64,000 nt of DNA from Pararge aegeria (taxonomy: Eukaryota > Arthropoda > Insecta > Lepidoptera > Nymphalidae), in NCBI RefSeq assembly GCF_905163445.1, contig NC_053202.1:1426001-1490000 (forward strand). Direction: 5' to 3'. Every line of letters begins with the position of its first letter. The first letter of the stretch is position 1. This document shows, one piece after another, positions 1-9,378 of the stretch. A program made the translations under genes and the position numbers. Below the pieces are notes generated by a model. The model was not told the origin of the DNA and did no database searches. It saw nothing but the letters and a program-made list of their open reading frames with translations.

Positions 1-300
1 ATTACTTATTTCAAAATCTTTGATAACGTTGCGAATCATTAATAATTTTAGAGCAAACAAACGTAAATCAATTGCACAGCCATTAATATTAAAACCATAA
101 CAATTAAATTGCAACGCCGCACTAATAATAAGCTATGTTTTGCAATCGCGTTCTATTTCCAGAGTCTAATAACATATATGCAAGCAATTAGCAGCATGCA
201 TGCATACAAATAAGCTCAACCCGAGCTGCTATTAAGTAAAAAAGTTTCTATTTTTGAATAGCGAAAGCCTTCTGACCTATTTTTAAGATTACGGGTAACT
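1..300. other. AT-rich unique sequence
   Basis: No recognisable repeat, ORF or RNA gene. It lies just upstream of the GC-rich patch that begins near 300, so it would be upstream promoter sequence if that patch is a transcription start. Confidence 0.4.
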
Positions 301-619
301 TTACGTGACGTCAATGAAACATCGTCGCACTTTTTGTTCGTGTCCAAAATTGAATTTTTGTTTTCGTCGTTCGGAATTCGTATTATTCTGGCGCAACTCG
401 GGATATCTTCCTTCCAGGATGGTATCCCCGTCTTCCCGAATGGTCAGTATTTTTCGCGCCGCCGAACCGAGCGCACGGCGCCACGGAATGCTCCCGGGTT
501 CTCGTCAAAGAGAATAAATTAAAACACATAAAATGTGCCGTTTAGTGTCCCAGTTTGTGTTCTTTAGTTGTGCTAATGTGTTGTTTGTGTTATTCACCCG
601 CTAAAGTGTGCCCACGTAA
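300..619 (+). promoter_or_regulatory. Candidate promoter and non-coding first exon
   Basis: This is one of the few GC-rich, CpG-containing, non-repetitive patches in the window. It opens with a perfect palindromic cAMP response element, TGACGTCA (306-313). It has no long ORF; the small overlapping frames of 60-70 codons look random. It ends with CCCAC followed by GTAAGT (614-619), a strong splice-donor match. A plausible reading is promoter plus 5' UTR exon of a host gene transcribed to the right, with a TE-filled first intron. The CRE and donor are seen; the exon is inference, and there is no RNA evidence here. Confidence 0.35.
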
Positions 620-829
620 GTAAATATATGCAGCGTAACTATTTTCAGGTTTTCAGGCGTGCTTTAACGTGCCATAGAGTCGAATATCGGATTGTAGATT
701 GCTCAATGGAATCCGAGGTATCAGAGATATTTCTTAGTAGAATATCATCTCAAATTGAAAGCCTTATTGTGCTGGTATTCTATGAGAGCGGTATTTTATT
801 ATTGTTCTCAAGTAGAGTGGATTTATAAA

Positions 830-2144
830 CTCATTGTTTGTCAAAAATATTTTGTTCCGTTGTAGAGTTCGCGGAGTAAGAATACGCTCGTATTACAATA
901 AATTGGATATTTTACATTATTATTGAATTAAAAGTATATAAAATAATTAAGATTTATGTGTTCTTTATTCTAAATAAACGACATAAGCAAATTTAAGGAT
1001 TATTGTGAAATATAAATGCAAAACACTCTAAAATATTTTTAAATTACAAATTTGTTATATAATTCGAATAAGAAACTATTATTGTATATCCATTCACAAA
1101 CATACATAAACATTAACATACTAAAAATTAGCTTTTCCGAATAAAAATATCTCACCGAACTCTACCATACTGGGGCATTGTTCCCAAAACTCTAACCTTT
1201 TTCTTCGGATGGTTAAATTATTTTTTTCGCTAAAATCGTTGCCAGCTTTCCAAATTTTAAAAAGCCGTAGAACCGCACTATCTTTTGAAATTTGTTGAGA
1301 AAATAGACCTTTAATTTGATTGGGTACTTTACAATACGTCGTTGCGGAATTCTAACAAGATGAGTGAATCACTTTTTTGTTAAATTCTATTAGATAATAT
1401 TGATGTTTAAATAAAAAAAAATTATAAAATAAAATGCTCTTTCGTCTTTTACCAATATTATTCATGTACACTATTAAATTAATAAAACTTTACGTCATAG
1501 TTATTACATTTTTATCCTCTACAGAAACTATGTTTAATAATATATTCATGAAACGTGAAAAAGTTACAATAATTAATACGAGACCTTTATGAATTAATAA
1601 CTCAGTAATATAACAATTTTATGTTTTTTACAATTTGATACGTATTGGGCTGCACCCTAATGTGTAAATTTTATCACATTGTTAATAACAATGACAAGAG
1701 ATTAAGGATTTTATGAAAGATTTATGGTGGATATTTATTACGAGTTTTCTTAAGTAATAACCCATTAGGAATTATAACAATTCTTCTTAGTATTTATTAT
1801 TCGTTTTAACATTTTATTTAGCCAATAATTTTTAAATATATTAAATCATAAACATTACAAAACTTTGATACCTATTTACTGGAACTTGTAAGTTTTATCC
1901 CCTGGAAGGTTTTATTTGTAACTTGGGGTGTTAACTCGATAACAATGAACAGTGATTTACGTTTTTGTAATGCAAGATTAAATAAATATGAAACACAATA
2001 TTAATTACGGTACCATTATTTATGAGTAGATATATAACCTATCAAAACTTTAAATACATCATATAAATAATTGTTACAAGAGTTGTATTTATATTTATTA
2101 AGAGTTTTATAAAATAATAGCCCAAAAAAATATATAAAAATTTA
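830..2144. other. AT-rich sequence without recognisable features
   Basis: About 1.3 kb of low-complexity AT-rich DNA. Three loosely similar segments, near 1565, 1737 and 2095, share a pattern like TATTA-GAGTTTT-TAATA-CCCA, which may be a decayed local repeat. No ORF longer than background, no tRNA and no element ends seen. Confidence 0.4.
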
Positions 2145-2380
2145 TATCATCCTATCACCGGCAGACTACAAGGCTCTTGTCTCCTCCCATAATTAGAAGG
2201 GTTTAGGCGGTAGTCCACCACGCTAGCCCAGCGCGGATTGTTGGGCTCCACACACCTTTGAGAACATTATGGAGAACTCGCAGGCTTCCAGGTTTCCTCA
2301 CGATGTTTCCCTTCACCGTTTAACCAAGTGATATTTTAATTCCTTAAAACGCATTGTTGATATGTGTGTAAATTGAATAA
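2145..2380 (-). mobile_element. SINE-B copy, 5'-truncated
   Basis: Matches the SINE-B body read on the minus strand: the stretch around CCACCACGCTAGCCCAGCGC, the AACATTATGGAGAACTC block and the CCTCACGATGTTTCCCTTCACC block in family order. The tRNA-like head is missing. Confidence 0.75.
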
Positions 2381-2411
2381 ATAATTAAAAGCTTAAATAG
2401 TAAATAAAATC

Positions 2412-2512
2412 TTCAATCATCTTAAGAAGATTTCGCTTGGTTGTTGGATCAAGGGTCGTATACAGAAGGCAGTAGTTCTTGAAACGGTGCGCATTGTGAA
2501 AAAACGGTATTT
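2412..2512 (+). pseudogene. LINE-I C-terminal fragment
   Basis: About 100 bp that match the LINE-I coding end at 3414-3836, including the segment encoding LSLGCWIKG-like residues. It stops abruptly at an A/T-rich junction. It is too short to code; a relic. Confidence 0.6.
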
Positions 2513-2861
2513 TTTTATTCCTCTGCCCCTCTGACCTGAAAAGTAAAGATGCAGTCAAAGTTAACCGGCTAACCTTAGGGCCATGGCAGTTATATCATAG
2601 CTGCATCGTATCAGTACGCGGTAATAGCAAGGCGACATGGTTTCGTTCATAGTATAGTTACTAGTAGTAGATTGAAGAAAAGTTACACCATTCGCAGAAT
2701 GTAGCAAATTATTATTGTATCTCAAAAGCCCGAGGTGGTAAACCCGGTGAAAAAGTGGTTTGGTTTCTTTGATGCGAAGGAAAGACGGGTAGTTTACAAA
2801 TGTTCCTGTAAAACTCCCTTTTTTCAGGACCAAAAGTAGCCGAAGATATTTGGCGAATTTT

Positions 2862-3100
2862 TCACTTAACAATTATTCATTGTTAAGTCAACATCTCCTG
2901 AGGATGCTCCGGTTTCGGAGTAACGTACGTAAATGGCTGAAGATCTGTTTTGTGTAGAGTATAAAAATTTAAGAAATTATAAACTACACCATACAGATTC
3001 TCCTGCTTTACGCGGAGTAGGTATAGCAAATTAAGCTTAATTTTCGTAATAAATCATGGATTTCCGCAAAGTAACGACTGCTTCTATCCAAGATCTTCTT
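2862..3100 (+). mobile_element. Fold-D element, right part
   Basis: Contains the family body (AACAATTATTCATTG, then CATCTCCTGAGGATGCTCCG) and one terminal arm with AAGCTTAATTTTC followed by the outer segment GGATTTCCGCAAAGTAACG. The left arm is absent. See the copy at 25705-26015 for the full structure. Confidence 0.7.
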
Positions 3101-3127
3101 ATCCCTTATTATACGACCCGGCGTCAG

Positions 3128-3370
3128 TTTTTACAATAATACAAGTTAGCCCTTGACTACAATCTCACCTGGTGGTAAATGATGATGCAGTCTAAGATGG
3201 TAGCGGGCTAACCTGTTAGGGAGTATGGTAGTCATACCCCTAATCGATTTCTACGCGACATCACAACGGAACACTAAATCGCTTAGCGGCACGTCTTTGT
3301 CGGTAGGTTGGTAACTAGCCACGGCCAATGCCTCCCACAGCACTCACCGTTGCGCCACGGAGGTCGTCAA
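3128..3370 (-). mobile_element. SINE-C copy
   Basis: Read on the minus strand it has the head with GGCGCAACGGTGAGTGC, the GCCGTGGCTAGTTACCA block, the GTGCCGCTAAGCGATTTAGTG block and the 3' end with TCATTTACCACCAGGTGAG. About 50 bp between the tRNA-like head and the body are deleted compared with the copy at 16919-17212. Confidence 0.75.
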
Positions 3371-3413
3371 GACAAAAGTAGTTCTTGAAAATAGCAGTGC
3401 ATTGCTCTACTGA

Positions 3414-3836
3414 GATCGAACGATTATCACTGACAGGTATATTACAGCTAATAGACCAGAAATAGTGCTAGTCGATCGATCAGTGCGCCGTGCAATAATT
3501 GCTGACAGTACTATTCCACATGACGATAATCTGGTGAAAGCTGAAAAGGAAAAGTATCTAAATACTTGGACTTTGCTCACGAGATTACCGCCATGTGGAG
3601 TGTTGAGCCGACCGTTATTGTTCTGATAGTTGTTTTAATAAATGGTCTTCTCGCAAAAAGCTTCGACCAACATCTTAAGAAGCTTTCGCTTGGTTGTTGG
3701 ATCAAGGGTCGGATACAGAAGGCAGTAGTCCTTGGAACGGCGCGTATTGTGAGTTCCTCACTCTGGAGTCCTGACCGCCGGTTGCTTGGGCATTCAAAAG
3801 CCCCTCAAGCGGAGAAGTGGATGTTTTTTTTTTAAT
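3414..3836 (+). pseudogene. LINE-I ORF2 C-terminus (broken)
   Basis: The C-terminal end of a non-LTR retrotransposon polyprotein, downstream of the reverse transcriptase. From 3414 one frame reads DRTIITDRYITANRPEIVL and continues through VDRSVRRAII and KAEKEKYLNTW. Near 3567 the frame shifts, and the next one continues with FAHEITAMWSVEP, LLAKSFDQHLKKLSLGCWIK and IQKAVVLGTARIV. This matches the tail seen in many insect and marine LINE ORF2 proteins (pattern KYxDLxxEIxxMWxV, then LQKxxLLGTARILRR). The break shows the copy is dead. It ends in a T-run after the 3' UTR segment CGGTTGCTTGGGCATTCAAA. A second copy lies at 40860-41150 and a fragment at 2412-2512. The exact clade is uncertain. Confidence 0.7.
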
Positions 3837-4077
3837 AAATTTGTAAGTGTTATTTTTATTTATATAATTTAGCATTCCTATGAATTAAAAAAATAATGAA
3901 AATCAATAAATGAAAGTACTCATATCTACAAAAATATATTCGCTAAAACAATTTAAATCATTAAATTGAAATGCACATTAATTTTAACGTAATGTTATCA
4001 TTAATTGCATACAAGTAAATGATATGATATAATACTCATTTATACGTTTGAACGTTAATAAAATTATTAACGTACAA

Positions 4078-4658
4078 CGCAAGAGCGACGAGGTGCTATA
4101 AATTTAACGTATCTGAGTGTGCGTATGTGTGTTTGTCTATCTGTGGCATCGTATTTCTCGAACGGATGAACCAATTATTATTTTATATTTTGTTTGAAAG
4201 ATGAAATAGTCGGGAATGTGAAAATCGGTCCAAGATGATTGCGGTCACAAAATGTAAACGTAAGCTTACAGGAAAATCCCATTTTAATATTAAGGATTAC
4301 TTAAACAATCAAAAGGCATGGGCGTGAATTATCTTCATAGCTTAATATAAATTTACAGTGAGAAGTTGATAACAAAAAAAAATTATTGTGGGCTCTTTTT
4401 AGACCAGGGCGCATTTGGAACCCTCGTAGCTTTAGGTTTAAGTTGGCGAAAGAAGTTATCACCATCCACTTACAATTATCTAAACATAATGGCATGAACG
4501 CTTTATAAGTGCCTGTAATAGACCTACATGAATAAAAACATTTTTTATTATTGAATTTGAAATGGCGATTTTTTTTTTTTCAAAACCACCATGGGTAACA
4601 AATGAAAGGGCTTGCCTAGTAGAATAATGAACACTATATTGAAAGTCGGGGGTTTTTT
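4078..4658 (+). repeat. Repeat M copy, split by LINE-F
   Basis: Repeat M carries the core GTGTGTTTGTCTATCTGTGGC, followed by GAACGGATGAACCAATT and the 3' block AAATGAAAGGGCTTG with ATTGAAAGTCGGGGG. Other copies lie near 7738, 24115, 24845, 25085 and 52430. Positions 4257-4556 are a later LINE-F insertion. Confidence 0.65.
4257..4556 (+). pseudogene. LINE-F 3' end inserted in repeat M
   Basis: The coding end reads RKLTGKSHFNIKDYLNNQKA followed by WA and a stop near 4326. This corresponds to RKLIEKSYYSIKDYVIDKKA in the longer copies at 19764 and 34214, the usual last residues of a Jockey/CR1-type reverse transcriptase ORF. The 3' UTR then runs through GACCAGGGCGCATTTGGAAC to a tail of GAATTTG type. 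The insertion interrupts repeat M between AAAATG and AAATG copies, which look like a short target duplication. Confidence 0.65.
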
Positions 4659-4667
4659 AAATTAACA

Positions 4668-4918
4668 TGCCGGCCGATTGGCGCAGTGGGTAGCGACCCT
4701 GCTTTCTGAGCCCAAGGCCGTGGGTTCTATTCCTACAACTGGAAATTTTTGTGTGATGAACATGAATGTTTTTCCGTGTCTGGGTTTATGTGTATTTTAA
4801 GTATTGATGTAATTTTTTTTTTAAATATTCATCAGTCGTCTTAGTACCCATAACTACGCTTACTTTGGGCCAAGATGGCGTTGTATTGTCGTAGTATATT
4901 TATACTATTATTTATTAT
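4668..4918 (+). mobile_element. SINE-A copy, full length
   Basis: The tRNA-like head starts GCCGGCCGATTGGCGCAGTG. The B-box region reads GGTTCTATTCC, a one-base change from the family GGTTCGATTCC. The body ends with the family block TTGTCGTAGTATATTTAT and a T/A tail. Confidence 0.85.
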
Positions 4919-5194
4919 TATAATGTTATATCATAATAACGTTTGCAATCCATTACAGATTTGTCAATAAGACCGATGTAAGTCAGACATTTCGCCGATG
5001 TTTACACATAACTTTTTATTGGGTCGACCAATCCGAACAACTCCCCAGTGGCCCCATATAACTTTTATGAAGAACTGATATAGATCTTCAGAGAAGTAGG
5101 ACGGAACTCTTGAAAGGACAATCTATATATATTCTTTATAAAGCTTATGTAGTGGCTAAAGAAATAACTCAAAAGCTAAAAGGAAATTGTCTAA

Positions 5195-5515
5195 GTCTTT
5201 AACTGTCCACAGCTGGATTAAAGGCCAAATTATGGCCAAAACCTTCCCTTGGGAGAGGTCCCAAGGGAAGGTTTTGGCCATAATCACCACGCTGGGCAGA
5301 AAGCTTGGTGAGCGCAGTAGACGGTTTGCATCTTCGTTTGATTAGCAAGGATCTGGCATGCCCTTCCAGCTTCCATTTTCCGCACTACCTACAATATGAG
5401 TACCTTCAAATCAAGAGTGAATAGGCGTCTTCTAGGCAAGCGCGCTTAAGCTGCATCATCGCTTACCATCAGGTGCGATTGCAGTCAAGCGCTCGTCTAT
5501 AAAAAAAAATGGTAG
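5195..5515 (+). pseudogene. LINE-J 3' end with an internal hairpin
   Basis: The last codons read LPASIFRTTYNMSTFKSRVN and continue RRLLGKRA to a stop near 5449, a typical LINE C-terminus. The 3' UTR follows (CATCATCGCTTACCATCAGG) with a poly(A) tail near 5502. The 5' part, CACAGCTGGATTAAAGGCC, resembles the unit at 54430-54520 but is interrupted by a perfect 25-bp inverted repeat (5230-5283). Further copies are at 51945-52350 and 59893-60030. Confidence 0.65.
5230..5283. repeat. Perfect 25-bp inverted repeat, 4-nt loop
   Basis: Left arm 5230-5254 and right arm 5259-5283 are exact reverse complements around the loop GAGG. The right arm belongs to the ancestral LINE-J-like sequence (CCATAATCACCACGC follows, as at 54430-54520). 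The left arm is therefore the extra, inverted copy. Confidence 0.9.
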
Positions 5516-5645
5516 CAGAAGCACGGAGGACGCCGCCCGATCTCCGTTATATTCCCTTAGTCGCCTCGTATGACACTCGAGGGAAGAGGAGGGATGGTAG
5601 CAACTGTATTCTGATGTACTGTCACCGTTGTAGATCTGAAAAAAA
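5515..5645 (+). repeat. LINE 3'-flank repeat
   Basis: Holds GGAGGACGCCGCCCGATCTC and ACTCGAGGGAAGAGGAGGG. Similar segments lie at 54530-54620 and 60050-60140, so this is part of a dispersed LINE 3' region. No coding content. Confidence 0.45.
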
Positions 5646-6005
5646 ATAAAGTATTCAATATCGCTGAGCCTTAAATGAGGGGTCTACTGCTGTCCGCTGA
5701 GGGGTTCTGTCCTCTATCTCCAACCACAGTTTTTGCAAAATGAATCACATATAATATGCAACCTCTATAGTACAAAAATAATTATTTAAATCGGTTATAA
5801 TTTGTCGGAGTTATGGTGTAAAAGCGTCAAACACTAATCCCCTCTCCCAAAAGAACCGAGGTTAATGTCGGGATAAAAAGTATCCTATATTACTTCTAAC
5901 ACTTCCAAGAATATGTGTACAAAGTTTCACGAGGATCGGTTAAGTAGTTTTTGCGTGAAAGTGTAACAAACAAACTTACTTTGACATTTATAATATTAGT
6001 AGGGA
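5646..6005 (-). mobile_element. Non-autonomous Helitron, 3' end missing
   Basis: Read on the minus strand it starts TCCCTACTAATATTATAAAT at 6005, in an A|T context, and continues with ACAAACTTACTTTGACA-type sequence and the block CCGACATTAACCTCGGTTC. The 3' CTAG end is lost. Same family as 18087-18633 and 19000-19442. Confidence 0.75.
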
Positions 6006-6160
6006 TATGATCTGGAATGAATAGTCTGTATCATTTTAAATTAAAATTTGATATTAATTTGCCTTTTCTCTATGGGAAAGAATCAGGAAAACAAAAAAAA
6101 TATTCTTTCGGCGTAGTGTTCACCTGGTCATGGTCAACCGTAAAAAAAAATACCTCATAG

Positions 6161-6200
6161 AGTCATTTCCGGAATAAATGCTTTTATTCCGGAAATGACT
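6161..6200. repeat. Perfect 18-bp inverted repeat, 4-nt loop
   Basis: Arms AGTCATTTCCGGAATAAA (6161-6178) and TTTATTCCGGAAATGACT (6183-6200) flank the loop TGCT. There is no terminator-type context. It has the same geometry as the hairpins at 5230 and 9133. Confidence 0.9.
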
Positions 6201-6404
6201 TTTTTGATTTTGAGCATCCCTAATGAAATCGGTTTCCCTACTACACGATCTTATGTTACGAAATTCATAAAATTATTTAATTTTAAAAAATGGCTGCGCC
6301 CAAACTGGTTGTACGTTACATTATAGAATTAAATTTGTTTTAAATACTGTATTGTATTATAAATGCAACATTATGTATTGAGCTGAGTAAATTGTTTTTT
6401 TTTT

Positions 6405-6668
6405 TTAATAAATAAATAAATAGACTACGACAATACACACATCGCCATCTAGCCCCAAAGTAAGCGTAGCTTGTGTTAGTACTAAGATTACTGGTGAATA
6501 TTTTTATGTATAATTTACATAAATATGTACTTATAATATACAGATAAACACCCAGACACTGAAAAACATTCATGTTCATCACACAAACATGTTCCAGTTG
6601 TGGGAATCGAACCCACGACCTTGGACTCAGAAAGCAGGGTCGCTGCCCACTGCGCCACTCGGCCGTCG
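6405..6668 (-). mobile_element. SINE-A copy, full length
   Basis: Complete on the minus strand: head near 6668 with the B box GGTTCGATTCC, body, and a tail of TTATTTATTTATT near 6410. It abuts the next SINE-A copy. Confidence 0.88.
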
Positions 6669-6672
6669 GTAA

Positions 6673-7082
6673 AATATTTACTACGATTACGACAATGCAC
6701 TCATCGCCATCTAGCCCTTTTTTTTTCACGTGGGGAAATCCTCATGGATAACACCGCGTCACGGGGAGGCAAGGTGATTATGTCGGACTCGTACCGACTA
6801 AAACCCCACGGTGTTCCTACCAGTCGCCTGGGCCACGGGAACGCTTTCGCACACATCCGTGACATCGCCATCTAGCCCTAAAGTAAGTGTATGGTTATGG
6901 GTACTAAGATAACTGATAAATATATTTATGATCAATATACATAAATACTTATAACATACAGAAACTAAAAAAAAAAACAAACTTTAATGTTCATCACACA
7001 ACATTATCCAGTTGTGGGAATCGAACCCATAGCCTTAACTCAGAGAGCAGGGTCACCGCCCACTGCGCCAATCAGCCGTCTA
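6673..7082 (-). mobile_element. SINE-A copy split by SINE-S
   Basis: The 3' part lies at 6673-6717 and the head and body at 6863-7082. The 16-bp sequence CATCGCCATCTAGCCC occurs at both junctions (6702-6717 and 6863-6878), so it is the target-site duplication of the inserted element. Confidence 0.88.
6718..6862 (-). mobile_element. SINE-S: short tRNA-type SINE with poly(A)
   Basis: A 145-bp insertion flanked by a perfect 16-bp target duplication. Read on the minus strand it ends in a poly(A) run (Ts at 6718-6726). It carries an A-box match TGGCCCAGGCG (6825-6835) and a near B box GGTACGAGTCC (6785-6795), the spacing and layout of a pol III internal promoter. The copy at 40521-40670 has its own, different target duplication, so the unit is a mobile element. 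Its LINE partner is not identified. Confidence 0.8.
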
Positions 7083-7089
7083 AAACAAC

Positions 7090-7380
7090 TAATAAACTAC
7101 CGCAGCGAGGCATAGTGGTCCAATGGCCAAACTAATTCTTTGGCCAAGGTAATGGCCATCCAAAGGGGCAATACTGCCAGCATCTTAGGAACTGTGCCTC
7201 GCTGCGGTGGTTTCGAGGACGTTTTAGATTTTATTTAGTTTTAAATTGTTTATTTTAGGTTATATTTGTAAATATTAATATGAGTTTGTTGTTATTACCT
7301 ATTATGTGTTTTCTAATTGGAATTATATTTAGGCCTACTTGATATAAATGAATTTATATTGAAAATTCAAATAAAGGCAT
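7090..7380 (+). pseudogene. LINE ORF end and 3' UTR
   Basis: A frame after an internal stop reads WSNGQTNSLAKVMAIQRGNT, then ASILGTVPRCGGFED and VLDFI, ending at TAG near 7239. The AIQRGNxASxLGTVP pattern resembles the C-termini of some insect LINE polyproteins; I cannot fix the clade. An AT-rich 3' UTR follows, ending near a fragment of the LINE-G tail (GGCCTACTTGATATAAATGA). Sequences near 7096-7112 (ACCGCAGCGAGGCA) and 7195-7212 are inverted copies of each other. Confidence 0.5.
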
Positions 7381-7737
7381 TGTTAATTTCATCTTGCGTG
7401 GATGGGATAGAAGTTAATGCCTCATGAATTTCTAAACTCGAATAAAAGAAATTTAACATTTTTATTCCGATTATTTAAGAGTGATTTTCAACAGTGCGCT
7501 GTTTGAACGAATCGCAAAAAACGCTTAAATTATTCAAAACTAGTGAAAAGTGGTACATGAAAATAGGAAAGCATCGACTTTTCTAAAAGTACAACCTTTC
7601 GTGTTTAGAATGACTACTCAATTTTCTTTTTGCTTTTATTTTGCTTTTCGCATGTTTTTTTTTTCTTTTATTATTCTGGATGTAGCGGCTCCAATATTGG
7701 AATAAATTGGAGGCTCTTAAGTAAAACTTTGAAACCT

Positions 7738-7995
7738 TTTTAACCCCAGAAACAGAAAACAACGTGGTCATAAGTTTTATGTATGTGTGTGTTTGTCTGT
7801 CTGTGACATTGTAGGCGCTGAACAGATAAACCGGTTTTGATTTAGTTTTTTTTTTGTTTAAAAGGTAAATAAGTTGGGAGTGTTCTTAGCTATGTTTGAT
7901 CAAAATCGGAATAAGATGGCCGCCGACACAAAATGGCGAATTATATACTCATTCAAAACTTCCTCAATACTTTTCCCATTACTTCCACTTGTTTG
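7738..7995 (+). repeat. Repeat M copy
   Basis: Carries GTGTGTTTGTCTGTCTGTGA, then GGGAGTGTTCTTAGCTATG and GATGGCCGCCGACACAAAAT in family order. Confidence 0.65.
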
Positions 7996-8968
7996 TTCAT
8001 CAAACTTAAAATAGAAGGATAAAAATCATGAGTACTCACTGCAAGTTATATGTATAAAGATACGGGTAATACAGATTATTTTTTTTAACCAACAAAGAGG
8101 TTTTATGTGGCTTAAAATAGTAGGCATTTCCTCTCTCGGCTTTCTTAGCCTAATAACGTAAAAAGCAAAATGCAATTTTACCAAACAAGATTCATAATCT
8201 ACTATTATTTTACACCATACACAAAGCTAAATTCATGAATGTATCTATTCATTACCTTAGATTTTTAATCACCACTCGGAAATAGAACCCAGATCTCGTG
8301 ACCCGCAATCGAATATTCCAACTCTTAGCTACCATTACAGCAAACCAACGTGGTAGTCGGAAGTTATTACAAAATGACAAATAATTATATTCGATTAAAG
8401 AGAACCGGGTCGTGGAGCTAGTTAAAAATACATTAAGCTACTTTTAATGAGAAAATAATGAAATTCAAATATTTGTGGGGGGTGTTTAAACACGGACTTC
8501 GGTAAATTTGGAAGTGGAATTAATTAAGCTTCGTTCAAAAGACAATCTTCTTTATATTATAAAAAAATTTTTTTTTAATATAAATGTTATAGTCTTTGTA
8601 AGACAAAATTAAGATAATTGTAAATAATGGATTTACTAGAAATTGATACAAATTGTTTTTTGAGACTTGCATATTGTCTGCGAACGATGTTAAAGTCTTC
8701 AATGAGTATACACTTTTAAAAGTGAATAATTCCATAGCTAATTCTGAAATTCATCATCCACGCCCTCTTACCGTCCACTGCTGGGTACAGGCCTCGTCTC
8801 TCATAGGTTCGATTTTAGAACATACACCCACCACGCTCCAATTAGGGTTGGTGGGTTTTAACGACTATAACAACAATTAAGTGATAATAAGTGGGACCGA
8901 CGGCTTTACGTGCTCTATGAGGCACGGAGGCTGTCACTGAAAACTTTCACACTAGAAAGGAGTCTTCC
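7996..8968. other. No recognised feature
   Basis: Unique or highly decayed sequence. A segment near 8755-8850 (TCCACTGCTGGGTACAGGCC, CACCACGCTCCAATTAGGGT) resembles the 3' flank of an RTE or LINE-J type element. No ORF with coding character. Confidence 0.4.
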
Positions 8969-9105
8969 TTAAGATTATAAATGTGAATGTAAGTTTGTTT
9001 GTTACGCTTTCACGCGAAAACTACTTAACCGATCATCATGGAACTGTGTACACGTATTCTTTGAGGTATCAGAAGTAATATAGGATACTTTTTATTAAAA
9101 ATAAA
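8969..9105 (+). mobile_element. Helitron 5' fragment
   Basis: Holds ATTATAAATGTGAATGTAAG, then TTACGCTTTCACGCGAAAAC and the block ending GGATACTTTTTATT. This corresponds to the first 130 bp of the 19000-19442 element; the rest is lost. Confidence 0.65.
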
Positions 9106-9132
9106 ATATATATTTTTCACGAAAGATAAAAA

Positions 9133-9194
9133 AATGATTGTCGAAAATCTCATGTATGACTCTATAGTCATACATGAGATTTTCGACAATCATT
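9133..9194. repeat. Perfect 29-bp inverted repeat, 4-nt loop
   Basis: Left arm 9133-9161 and right arm 9166-9194 are exact reverse complements around the loop CTAT. It is the longest perfect short-loop hairpin I found in the window. The sequence inside the arms does not occur elsewhere in the window. Confidence 0.92.
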
Positions 9195-9378
9195 ATATCT
9201 ATATGTACACTATGTACGCTGCGTCCCGAAATTTACGCGGCCGAAGCTGCATATCTAGTAAAATATAAATAATACTTCGAATATTTTGTATATTTGGGAT
9301 TCGAAGTCATGACCTCGTGGCACGGATGTAATTTAACATGCTGACCACTAGACCAAAGAAGCAGAAAATCCGGACTTC

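Noticed and set aside
2561..2872. 103-codon minus-strand frame
   Set aside because: It overlaps Fold-D sequence and has no recognisable motif.
6340..6980. Several frames of 60-129 codons around 6340-6980
   Set aside because: They lie inside SINE-A and SINE-S and share peptides with other SINE copies.
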